A stretch of 34,382 nt of DNA from FLUQ01 sp031548325 (GTDB lineage: Bacteria; Desulfobacterota; Desulfovibrionia; Desulfovibrionales; Desulfovibrionaceae): positions 1 to 34,382 of the forward strand of contig JAVBRE010000179.1 of assembly GCA_031548325.1 (NCBI GenBank), read 5' to 3'. Positions 7,673 through 15,682 of this stretch are shown one piece after another. Below the pieces are notes generated by a model. The model searched no databases. It worked only from the letters and a program-made list of their open reading frames with translations, and was not told the DNA's origin. Every line of letters begins with the position of its first letter. Positions within the stretch are counted from its first letter, which is position 1. The translations under genes and the position numbers were made by a program.

Positions 7673-7725
7673 ACTATATGAAATTTTTCCCGGCCTGTTT
7701 TTATCATGCCCTCCGGCCGGTTAGA

Positions 7726-7748
7726 CGCATAGCCAGGGGGGCTATGCG
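7726..7748. promoter_or_regulatory. 9-bp inverted repeat in the autotransporter upstream region
   Basis: CGCATAGCC-aggggg-style spacer of 5 nt-GGCTATGCG is a perfect dyad (7726-7734 and 7740-7748) 124 bp before the autotransporter start. With no T-run after it, an operator or a 5'-leader hairpin is more likely than a terminator. A weaker CATGCT/AGCATG dyad lies further downstream, around 7800-7825. Confidence 0.4.
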
Positions 7749-7871
7749 CCGGAAATTTTGCAACACCGCCTCCCCAAAAGGTTTTTTCTGTGCCATGCTA
7801 TGCCCAAACTTTTCAGCATGCCACAACATGGCGAATAAAACAACCGGGCAGGCAAAATCAAGGAGACAGGC

Positions 7872-10800
7872 ATGGCAGCACAGAAAATGCGGCACGCACT
7901 ATTTATGGTTTTTCTGCTCGGCTGCATGTTGGCCGTGGGGGCGGGCGAGGCATGGGCGGCAACCGCATGGACGGTGAACAGCAACGCGGACACCAACACC
8001 GGATCCGGCAATGCCGGCACCTTGCGCTGGGTTATCGGACAGGCCGCCAGCGGCGACGCCATCAGCTTCGATAGCAGCGTGTCCGCCATCAGCACCAGCG
8101 GCATCGATTATTCCGACAAGACCCTGTCCTTCGCCAGCGACCATGCCGTGACCATCAGCTATTCCGGGGCGGACCGGAATATTCTGGATATCGGCTTTAC
8201 CGGCTCGCCGCCGGCCAACGTAACCATAGGGCCGAACATCACGTTTTCCGATGGAAGCATTGTGTGGGATTATGACCATGGCGACACTGATACCTATGCT
8301 GCCGGGGGCGGCGCTATCTCTTCCTATGGCAGGCTCGGACGGATAGACGCCGACTTTGCCGGCAACTCCGTGACAACCACGGGCGCGGCGAATAGCGGCG
8401 GGCTCGGAGCGCGGGGCGGGGCCTTGCAAACATACGAATCCATTGATGGAGTGAGCGGAACCTATACCGGCAACAGCGCGTTCACCGGCGTTGACGGCAC
8501 GAGCGGCAACGCCTGGACATACGGGGGCGCTGTTTCGGCCGAGGGGAGCATCGGAACGGTGGCGGGCGTGTATTTGAACAATACGGCCACGGCCCGTTCG
8601 GACTCGCCCGGAACCGCCGGCGGGCTGTACGCCAGGGGCGGCGCAGTTCACGCCCAGGGAACGGGGGCTCCCGCTGCCGTTGCCGCGGTGGACGCCCGGT
8701 TCACCGGCAACAGGGCCGAAGCAATCGGCTGGAGAGCCGGCGTGATCGAGAACGACCAGCGCAGCGCTGAGGCTCGCGGCGGCGGACTTACTTCTTGGAC
8801 CGGCGTGGGGAGCATAAGCGCCAATTCCTTGTTCCATCAGAACACGGCCCAGGCGACGGCAGGCAAGAGCAGCGCCACGGCCGCAGGCGGGGGCGCGAAT
8901 ATCGACAGCATAACGTCGCTGGCCGGAATCTTCAGCGAAAACCAGGCGCTGGCCGCCGTGAAGGTGCTGGACGTCGGGAACGCCGAGGCATACGGCGGCG
9001 GCCTGAGTATTGATACCGGCAACAGCATGGGAACAAGCAGCGCGGATTTCACGCAAAACCTGGCCAAAGCCGAAAGTCCGCGTAGCGCCGATGCTTACGG
9101 CGGCGGCATGTATGGCCAAATTCGTTCCGGCATGGGAAATTTTACGGACAATACGGCTGAAGCCTCCGGCACGTCCTTGGGCGCAAAAGCTCAGGGCGGC
9201 GGCTGGAGCACCGGTGGAGGCATAGGCGGAGAGGTGGGCGGCATTTATTCCGGAAACACGGCCTCGGCTTCCTCCGTGAGCGGGGATTCGAATGCCGGGG
9301 GCGGCGGCCTATACGTCGGCCGGCACGGACTGGGCAATGTGGTCGGCCCCCTGAGCGCGACCTTCACCGGCAACAAGGCCCTGGCCGTCACGAGCGGCGG
9401 AAGCCAGGCAGCGGCAGCCAGCGGCGGCGCCGTGGTCGCCAATGACATATCCGCCGTGAGCGGCAATTACTCGGCCAACAAGGCGGAAGCGAACTCTTTC
9501 GGCGGCATGGCGGATGCCCACGGCGGCGGCATTGACGCCGACGGCGGCAACATAGGCGAGATTGGCGCCGGGGTGACGTTCAACGGCAACGAAGCTCTGG
9601 CCGTAAGCACGACCGGCCAGGCCAGGGCCAAGGGCGGCGCGATTCTGGCCAGCGTCATCGGCAATATCGACGGGGCCGGGCAAGCTTCCGGCATCGGCCT
9701 TGGCGCGACCTTCACAAACAACAAGGCCGAAAGCACGGTTACCGACGCCGCGGCTCAGCCCATGGCCATTGTCGAGGGTGGAGCGGTTTCCGCCGTGACC
9801 ATAGCCGGAAATCTGGCCGGAACCTTCGGCGGCAACAGCGGCAAAGCCGAAAACAGCGGACGCGCGGCAATGGTCCACGGCGGCGCACTCTATCTTTCCG
9901 GTTCCGTCGAGGGCGATCTTTCAGCCTCCTTCAACAATAACCGCGGCGAGGCGAAGGCTCTTAACTCGGGCGGCGCATACAGCGCCTGGGCTTATGGCGG
10001 CGGGGCCGTTATAGGATCCATTGAAGGTGTTCTTGCCGGAACCTTCAGCGGCAACAGCGTTGTTGCAGACAGCGTCGGCGGTGGAAAAGCCCAGGCCCTG
10101 GGCGGCGGGCTTTTTCTCTATAACCCGCGCGGCCTGGTTGTAAAAAACGCCTCCTTTAGAGACAACAGCGCGATTGCCGCCGGTGCGGGAGCGGGTACGC
10201 AGGCCCTTGGCGGAGCGGTTTTCTTCAACACTTCCGAGTCCACCGGCCCCATCAACGTGAGTTTTACGGCCGACAGCGGCCAAACGCTGCTGTTTTCCGG
10301 CAACAAGGTGACCAAAAACGGCGCGGTCACGGCCAATGCCGCGCATTTCGGCTCTTATGACGCCAGCTCGCCGAACACCACCGGCGCCGTGGAACTCACC
10401 GTGAGCGGCGCGGGCACGGTCGATTTACAAGACCCGCTCTCCGTGGCTCTTTCCCACGACACGGCCGGTGTCAATCCTGGTTTTACCCTGAACAAAACCG
10501 GCGCCGGAACCTTCAAGTGGGGCGGCGCCAATGTGTTTGACTCCAAGGGCGGCGGCGCGGTGAACCTGAGAGCCGGCCTGACCAGTCTGTACGACGGTTT
10601 TTCGCTGGACATCGGCGGGGTTAACAGCGCCGCTCCCGTGGCCTTCGCTGTTGCCGGCGGGCACCTGAAAAGCGAAGGAGCGGCCGCCGGTCTGAATCGT
10701 ACCGCCCTGCGCGTGGCAAGCAGCGGCAAGTTGACCGTGGATCTCGGCTCCACTCTGACCCTGGACGCCGCCAGCACCTTTGCCCTGAACGGCGGAACCC

Positions 10801-13331
10801 TCAGCTTCGGCGTGGGCGCGGGCGACGCCAGCGGCAAAATCGTGTCCCTGAACACCACCAAGGCCCCGACTTTCGCGGGTTCCAACACCCTGGATATCTC
10901 CCGGTGGCAGCAGGGCGCCTATACGGTGCTTCAGGCGGGCGCGGCCATGAGCGCGGACGCGCCCGGCACCTTCAGTTCCATCACCGTGGGGGGCAACGCC
11001 GTTGACCCTGCAGTCATGAACATCAGCGCGGCCCTGGTTAACAGCGGCAAGGATTTGCAAATCACCGCCGCCACCGCTCGCTACAACAAGGAAGCGGCCT
11101 GGGGCGGGACATCCGGCACATGGAATTATACCAACAAAAACTGGCTGGACGGCGCTACCGCTTCCACCTTCCTGCCCGGCGACGCGGCGCTCTTCAACAA
11201 CAGCGGCGCGGACTCCAGAGCCATCACCGTGGGCGGCAACGCCGTCAGCCTGTCCGGCATGAAGGTCACGGGCGGAGCAAGTTACGACTTTACAGGCGGA
11301 GCTTTGCACATCGACTCCTCCACCGCCCAAAGGCTGACCGACCCCGGCTATGCCGACAATCTGGTCATGGCCGGCTCCGGCACGCTGTTCCTGAATAACG
11401 GCGGCGCGGCCAACCCCAACCGGATCACGGGCAATGTGTCCGTGACGGGAGGCACTCTGGCTTTGGGCGACGGATTTGCCCTGACCAATACGGGCGCGGG
11501 CGGCGTCATGAATATCGACATGCAGGGCTCCGCCGCGCCGGCTCTGGACCTGCGCGGCGCGGCGGCCCTGAACAACATGAACCTGCAACTCATCAACGGC
11601 GCTTCGGAATTGCGTTTCACCGCTCCGGGCAGCGCCCTGAGCATCAACAGCGGCAATACCTCCTACCTCGGCGCCGGCGTCATGGACGTGGACCTGAACC
11701 GTTCCAAAACCCTGGCCGCCCTTACCCTGGCCGCGGGCAGCTCTCTTGACCTGGAACAGTCTTCCCTGCGACTGCGCCACACGGGCCTTGGCAACGACTC
11801 CGGCAGTTGGCTGCTGGTGAACGGAAACTACAGCGGCGAATTCAGCGCCGTGGACATAGCCACTGCCACCTTGACCGGCAAGGTGAATTACGACGCAGGC
11901 AATAGCCGGATCCTGTTCGACGGCGTCTACACCCCCTTGGCGCCAGGCGGCCTCACCGGGCTGGAACGGCTTTCGCCCAACGCCCGCTCGGCGGCTGCGG
12001 GGCTGCTGGAACGGGTGGAAAACGGCAGCGGCCCGGCCTACAACTATTTGTACGGCCTGTCCGGCGACGCCTTCAACAATGCGGCTCTGGGCATCCTGCC
12101 CTACGCCTCGGCCGAAGGGGCCGTCACCCAAAGCATTCAGTCCCTGTCCGCCCACAACGCGGCGGCCATGGCGGCCTTCGGCTACGCTTTCGGCAGCGAC
12201 GCCCCGGCTTCGACCCAGAGCTTCGCACCCCTGGCTTTCCAGGCTCCCAATACGCTGGGCTGGAACATAGGTTCCCAGAACCGGCGCGAGCAGGCCAGGG
12301 CCACGGGGCGATACGCGGACCGCATGGCCGCTTTGGACGGGGAGGTGGGATACGGCCATTCGGGCTACAGCGTGCTCGGCGACTGGCATCCGGCAACGGA
12401 CACGACACGCGGTCTGGTGGCCTCGGCCAGTCCGGAATACACGCTGAACGCCGCCGGTCCCAATACTTCCTTCGGGGCGCGCATTTGGGGCGGGTATCTC
12501 GGCAACTTCGCCCATCAGGACAGCAAGGGCGGCTACGCCGGGTATGACGCGGACCAGAACGGCTTTCTGCTTGGCGGCAGCTTCGACATCACCCCCAACT
12601 GGACCGCCGGCGCATACGTGGGCTGGACCACCGGCGACACGCGCTACAGCGGCATCAGAACCCGCATCGATACCGACGCCACCCATGTGGGAGCCTTTGC
12701 CCGCTACAAGAAGCAACTCGGCTCCGGCACGGCCAAAGTCACGGGCGACATTCTGTATTCCTACACGGACAACGACAGCCGGCGCACCGTGCCCGCGGCG
12801 CCGGGCAACCAGCACATGAAGGGGGGCTTTGACCAGAACATCATCGGCGGTGGTCTGGAAGCGGCCTATGACTGGAGGCCTTCCTTTGACCCGGCCCTGG
12901 TGCTGACCCCTTACGCGGCCGGCCGTTACGCCCGTCTGGAACAGGACGGCTTCACCGAAAGCGGCAACCTGGGGCTGAAGGTCGGCAAGACGGACGCCGA
13001 TTCTTTTGTCACCACCGTGGGCCTCAAGGCGGCGCGGGATTTCAACGCAAGCGGCAAGGTCATCCTGACCCCCAAAGTCACGGCGGGCTGGCTGCACCAG
13101 TGGGCGGACCGGGACATAGCCGCGAACAGCAGCTTTGTGGGCTCTCCTGTCACCTTTATGACCCGCTCGGTCAAGCAGGATGCGGATGCGGCGCTTCTTG
13201 GCGCGGGCCTCGACGTGCTGGTCAAGACCGGCCGGACCTGGAATTTGGGCCTGAAACTCGGCTACGGCGCGGACATACGCCGAAACAGCAATGATCAGAC
13301 GGTGTTTGCCGGTCTTGAAGTCAAGTTCTGA
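7872..13331 (+). CDS. Autotransporter adhesin-like protein with Pmp-type FxxN/GG repeats
   Basis: 1819 residues. Signal peptide at 1-30 (MRHALFMVFLLGCMLAVGAG, cleavage near AWA-A). The passenger (about 31-1490) has no cysteine that I can find. From about 160 to 812 it holds some eighteen copies of an F/Y-x-x-N-x-A unit (FTGNRA, FHQNTA, FSENQA, FTQNLA, FTDNTA, FTGNKA, FNGNEA, FTNNKA, FSGNKV) alternating with GGG/GGA-hydrophobic motifs. This is the pattern of polymorphic-membrane-protein beta-helix repeats. A second beta-helix-like region containing TWNYTNKNW and GGTLALGDG follows. The last ~310 residues are the outer-membrane beta-barrel, ending FAGLEVKF with the terminal Phe used by the BAM machinery. 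AAGGAGACAGGC precedes ATG 7872. The likely role is adhesion or another surface interaction; the target is unknown. Confidence 0.92.
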   Translation: MAAQKMRHALFMVFLLGCMLAVGAGEAWAATAWTVNSNADTNTGSGNAGTLRWVIGQAASGDAISFDSSVSAISTSGIDYSDKTLSFASDHAVTISYSGADRNILDIGFTGSPPANVTIGPNITFSDGSIVWDYDHGDTDTYAAGGGAISSYGRLGRIDADFAGNSVTTTGAANSGGLGARGGALQTYESIDGVSGTYTGNSAFTGVDGTSGNAWTYGGAVSAEGSIGTVAGVYLNNTATARSDSPGTAGGLYARGGAVHAQGTGAPAAVAAVDARFTGNRAEAIGWRAGVIENDQRSAEARGGGLTSWTGVGSISANSLFHQNTAQATAGKSSATAAGGGANIDSITSLAGIFSENQALAAVKVLDVGNAEAYGGGLSIDTGNSMGTSSADFTQNLAKAESPRSADAYGGGMYGQIRSGMGNFTDNTAEASGTSLGAKAQGGGWSTGGGIGGEVGGIYSGNTASASSVSGDSNAGGGGLYVGRHGLGNVVGPLSATFTGNKALAVTSGGSQAAAASGGAVVANDISAVSGNYSANKAEANSFGGMADAHGGGIDADGGNIGEIGAGVTFNGNEALAVSTTGQARAKGGAILASVIGNIDGAGQASGIGLGATFTNNKAESTVTDAAAQPMAIVEGGAVSAVTIAGNLAGTFGGNSGKAENSGRAAMVHGGALYLSGSVEGDLSASFNNNRGEAKALNSGGAYSAWAYGGGAVIGSIEGVLAGTFSGNSVVADSVGGGKAQALGGGLFLYNPRGLVVKNASFRDNSAIAAGAGAGTQALGGAVFFNTSESTGPINVSFTADSGQTLLFSGNKVTKNGAVTANAAHFGSYDASSPNTTGAVELTVSGAGTVDLQDPLSVALSHDTAGVNPGFTLNKTGAGTFKWGGANVFDSKGGGAVNLRAGLTSLYDGFSLDIGGVNSAAPVAFAVAGGHLKSEGAAAGLNRTALRVASSGKLTVDLGSTLTLDAASTFALNGGTLSFGVGAGDASGKIVSLNTTKAPTFAGSNTLDISRWQQGAYTVLQAGAAMSADAPGTFSSITVGGNAVDPAVMNISAALVNSGKDLQITAATARYNKEAAWGGTSGTWNYTNKNWLDGATASTFLPGDAALFNNSGADSRAITVGGNAVSLSGMKVTGGASYDFTGGALHIDSSTAQRLTDPGYADNLVMAGSGTLFLNNGGAANPNRITGNVSVTGGTLALGDGFALTNTGAGGVMNIDMQGSAAPALDLRGAAALNNMNLQLINGASELRFTAPGSALSINSGNTSYLGAGVMDVDLNRSKTLAALTLAAGSSLDLEQSSLRLRHTGLGNDSGSWLLVNGNYSGEFSAVDIATATLTGKVNYDAGNSRILFDGVYTPLAPGGLTGLERLSPNARSAAAGLLERVENGSGPAYNYLYGLSGDAFNNAALGILPYASAEGAVTQSIQSLSAHNAAAMAAFGYAFGSDAPASTQSFAPLAFQAPNTLGWNIGSQNRREQARATGRYADRMAALDGEVGYGHSGYSVLGDWHPATDTTRGLVASASPEYTLNAAGPNTSFGARIWGGYLGNFAHQDSKGGYAGYDADQNGFLLGGSFDITPNWTAGAYVGWTTGDTRYSGIRTRIDTDATHVGAFARYKKQLGSGTAKVTGDILYSYTDNDSRRTVPAAPGNQHMKGGFDQNIIGGGLEAAYDWRPSFDPALVLTPYAAGRYARLEQDGFTESGNLGLKVGKTDADSFVTTVGLKAARDFNASGKVILTPKVTAGWLHQWADRDIAANSSFVGSPVTFMTRSVKQDADAALLGAGLDVLVKTGRTWNLGLKLGYGADIRRNSNDQTVFAGLEVKF

Positions 13332-13338
13332 GGCATGG

Positions 13339-13510
13339 GGGGCGGCATGGGCCGCCCCGAGACTGTTGACAAAGTCCCCTTTGGCAACAGTCCGGCACAA
13401 AGGCGCAGGCGGCATTCATTGCCGCCGGTAAGCGATGCAGTGAACGTGCCTTTACAAACACCGGCTTTGCGGGGTTTGTCATCACGCTGGGGGCGGCACG
13501 GGCCGCCCCC
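13339..13510. repeat. Cluster of four hairpins after the autotransporter
   Basis: Four stem-loops in 172 bp: GGGGCGGC-atgg-GCCGCCCC (13339-13358); GACTGTTG-a-CAAAG-tccc-CTTTG-g-CAACAGTC (13361-13392, a 13-bp stem with one mismatch); GGCGGCA-ttcat-TGCCGCC (13408-13426); and GGGGGCGGC-acg-GCCGCCCCC (13490-13510). The first and last are near-identical and bracket the segment. It contains no gene and may be a compound termination or mRNA-stabilising region, or a repeat element. Confidence 0.6.
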
Positions 13511-13530
13511 ATTACATTTTCTGATTTTTA
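13490..13530 (+). terminator. Intrinsic terminator of the autotransporter gene
   Basis: A 9-bp GC stem with an ACG loop (13490-13510) is followed by ATTACATTTTCTGATTTTTA, a T-rich tail in the plus direction. The opposite strand lacks a T-run next to the stem, so it serves the autotransporter rather than sfsA, whose stop codon follows at once. Confidence 0.65.
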
Positions 13531-14271
13531 TCAGATTTTCAGCGGCAGTTCCCCGCCCAGACCTATGCCCGTCTCTGACAGAAGCGCCCGGTGGGGATGG
13601 CTTTCCACGCCTTTGTCCAGAGCCTGGCGATAGAGCGCCGCATAGGCCGGGTCCACGTAATCGGCCGGGGCGAAGCAGACGCCGTCCGGCCGCTGCACGC
13701 AAAAGAAAAAGGCCGCGCGCTCGCCGGACGCGACGATATCCGCCATTTCGCGCGCATGCTTTTGCGCGCGTTCGCTGACCGCGTCGGGAAAGGCGGCTGC
13801 GTCGTCCTCGACCATTGTCACGTTTTTGCACTCCACCCACAGGCGCGGCAGGCCCGGCCCCGTCAGCAGCGCATCCAGGCGGCTTTCGCCGCGTTTGGCT
13901 TCCGGCTTCAGGTCCGTATAGCCTTCGGCCCAGGGCAGGGCGCCAGCGGCAAAGGACGCGCGCAGCAGGCGGTTGGGGGTCATGGTGTTGACTCCGACCC
14001 AGAACCCGGCGTCTTTGTCGCGCAGTTCCACCATTTCCAGAGTGTAGGGCAGCTTGCGGCCCGCCGTCGCGGCCGGGGACAGGAAAAGGGCGGAACCCGG
14101 CCGGGTCAGGCCCAGCATGCCACCGGAATTGTTGGTGTGCGCCCAGAAGGATTTTGCGCCGTCGCTGCACTCCACCAGAAAGCGCTTTACCCGGCGGACC
14201 AGGATGGCCTTGCGGCAGCCGGGCGGAAAAAAAAGCAAGGGCGAAAACGACATACAAATATCCGGCGGCAT
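13531..14271 (-). CDS. sfsA: SfsA family protein (sugar fermentation stimulation protein homologue)
   Basis: 246 residues. The family is defined by E. coli SfsA, a nucleic-acid-associated protein with a nuclease-like fold; its physiological role is poorly understood. Family features are an N-terminal OB-like region (KAILVRRVKRFLVECSDG, then AHTNNSGGMLGL), VGVNTMTPNRLL, the acidic segment RLDALLTG-PGLPRLWVECKNVT, FPDAVSERAQKHAREM, and a C-terminal GVCFAPADYVDPAYAALYRQA. The Asp, Glu and Lys of LDALL and VECKN are the expected catalytic-type residues. ATG 14271 is the longest start; ATG 14253 (MSFSPLLFF) is an equally reasonable alternative, and neither has a strong ribosome-binding site. It is convergent with the autotransporter and divergent from the aminotransferase operon. 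Confidence 0.9.
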   Translation of the reverse strand: MPPDICMSFSPLLFFPPGCRKAILVRRVKRFLVECSDGAKSFWAHTNNSGGMLGLTRPGSALFLSPAATAGRKLPYTLEMVELRDKDAGFWVGVNTMTPNRLLRASFAAGALPWAEGYTDLKPEAKRGESRLDALLTGPGLPRLWVECKNVTMVEDDAAAFPDAVSERAQKHAREMADIVASGERAAFFFCVQRPDGVCFAPADYVDPAYAALYRQALDKGVESHPHRALLSETGIGLGGELPLKI

Positions 14272-14283
14272 TTTTGTGTAATC

Positions 14284-14414
14284 GGGCGGAGGCTCAGGTT
14301 GGCGTCAGGTGAGAAAGGCGGCAAATTTCGGCGACGGGAGTGTACTCCACTGGTACATGACCAGAGCCGAAAGCGGCGCCTGACGAAGCATCACGCCAAC
14401 CTGAGTCTCCGCCC
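14284..14414. repeat. Nested inverted-repeat element between divergent genes
   Basis: Arms of 22 bp (14284-14305 and 14393-14414) match at 21 positions. Inside are CAGG/CCTG (14306-14309 with 14379-14382), TTTCGGC/GCCGAAA (14326-14332 with 14366-14372), and two side hairpins: GGAGT-gt-ACTCC (14337-14348) and CTGGT-acatg-ACCAG (14350-14364). The fold is a long stem topped by a multi-branch junction. It lies in the 223-bp gap between divergent sfsA and the aminotransferase, so it is not a gene-end terminator. It may be a mobile palindromic element or a structured leader RNA of the aminotransferase operon. Confidence 0.75.
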
Positions 14415-14494
14415 CCATAATTTACAGGTGCTGAGCTTCGTGCTACGTCCTTGCCGTTAGCCTGTCAATATTACCCCTTTACCGGAGTATCATC

Positions 14495-15670
14495 ATGAAG
14501 CTTTCCCGCCGCATCAACAACCTCGCCCCTTCCGCCACCATGGCCATGTCCTCCAGAGCCCAGGCCCTGAAAGCCGAAGGCCGCGACATCATCAGTCTGA
14601 CCGTGGGCGAACCGGATTTTCCGACCCCCGAATATATCTGCCGGGCGGCCAAGGACGCCATCGACGCCCGCTTTACCCGCTACACGGCGGAACCGGGCAT
14701 CGTCGAACTGCGGTCCGCCATCGCCGGGTATTACACCGCCCAGTACGGAGTTCCCGCCGGCGCTGAAAACGCCATTGCCGTCAACGGCGGCAAGCAGGGT
14801 CTGTACAACCTTTTCGTCTGCCTGCTCGACCCCGGCGACGAAGTGCTGGTGCCCGGGCCCTTTTGGGTCAGCTATCCGCCCATGGTGGAACTGGCCGACG
14901 GCAAACCCGTGATCGTGCCGGCCGGCTCGGAAGCCGGATTCAAAGTCACTCCGGCCTCGCTCGAAAAATACCGTACGTCAAAAACCAAGCTGATGGTTTT
15001 CAACGCGCCCTCCAATCCCACGGGCGCCTGTTACAGCCGCGCGGAAACCGACGCCATAGCCCGGTGGGCCGTGGACAACAACATCATCATCGTGGCCGAC
15101 GAAATGTACGACCAATTGGTGTACACAGCCGAAGCCTACGCTTCGCTGGGCACCTGGTGGGCCAGGCATCCGGAAAATTTCATCATCTGCAACGGGGTCA
15201 GCAAAAGCTACGCCATGACCGGCTGGCGCATGGGCTACGTGCTGGCCGAACCCAACCTGATCAAGGCCATGACCCGCCTGCAGGGGCAGACCACCTCCAA
15301 CGTCAGTTCCGTCACCCAGAAAGCGGCTCTGGCCGCGCTGACCGGCGGCCTTGACGAAGTGAACAAAATGCGCGTCGCCTTTCGCCGCCGCCGGGATCTT
15401 GCCTACAACATCATCAGCGGCTGGCGCGACGTGATCTGCCCCAAGCCGGAAGGCGCCTTTTACATCTTTCCCGACGTGCACCGGCTGTACACCAAAGACA
15501 TGCCCAATTCCACCAGCATGTGCGAGCAGCTGCTGGAAAAGGCCGGCGTGGCTCTGGTGCCCGGCGCTCCCTTCGGCGACGACAACTGCGTGCGCATATC
15601 CTACGCAGTGTCCGACGAGACCCTGAGCCAGGGTCTGGAGCGCATCAGCACGTTTTTGTACGGCAAATAA
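14495..15670 (+). CDS. aspC: Class I aminotransferase, aspartate aminotransferase type
   Basis: 391 residues. A PLP-dependent fold type I enzyme transferring the amino group of aspartate or a related amino acid to 2-oxoglutarate. Hallmarks are LTVGEPDFPTPEYI (35-48), FTRYTAEPG, VNGGKQGLYNLF, FNAPSNPTGACYS (169-181), IIIVADEMYDQLVY with the PLP-pyridine Asp202, and GVSKSYAMTGWRMGY with the Schiff-base Lys237. The C-terminal Arg for the substrate carboxylate is in NCVRISYAVSDE. This matches the Ib subgroup of bacterial aspartate aminotransferases; exact substrate range, and therefore the gene symbol, is uncertain. GGAG lies 7 nt before ATG 14495. First gene of an apparent operon, 12 bp before pgi. 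Confidence 0.92.
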   Translation: MKLSRRINNLAPSATMAMSSRAQALKAEGRDIISLTVGEPDFPTPEYICRAAKDAIDARFTRYTAEPGIVELRSAIAGYYTAQYGVPAGAENAIAVNGGKQGLYNLFVCLLDPGDEVLVPGPFWVSYPPMVELADGKPVIVPAGSEAGFKVTPASLEKYRTSKTKLMVFNAPSNPTGACYSRAETDAIARWAVDNNIIIVADEMYDQLVYTAEAYASLGTWWARHPENFIICNGVSKSYAMTGWRMGYVLAEPNLIKAMTRLQGQTTSNVSSVTQKAALAALTGGLDEVNKMRVAFRRRRDLAYNIISGWRDVICPKPEGAFYIFPDVHRLYTKDMPNSTSMCEQLLEKAGVALVPGAPFGDDNCVRISYAVSDETLSQGLERISTFLYGK

Positions 15671-15682
15671 CCAGGAGACAGT

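Noticed and set aside
10425..13415. Minus-strand open frame of about 996 codons opposite the autotransporter
   Set aside because: It is the complement of a Gly/Ala/Asn-rich GC-rich gene. The translation is rich in His, Arg, Gln and Val with no domain, while the plus strand has a signal peptide, repeats and a beta-barrel ending in Phe.
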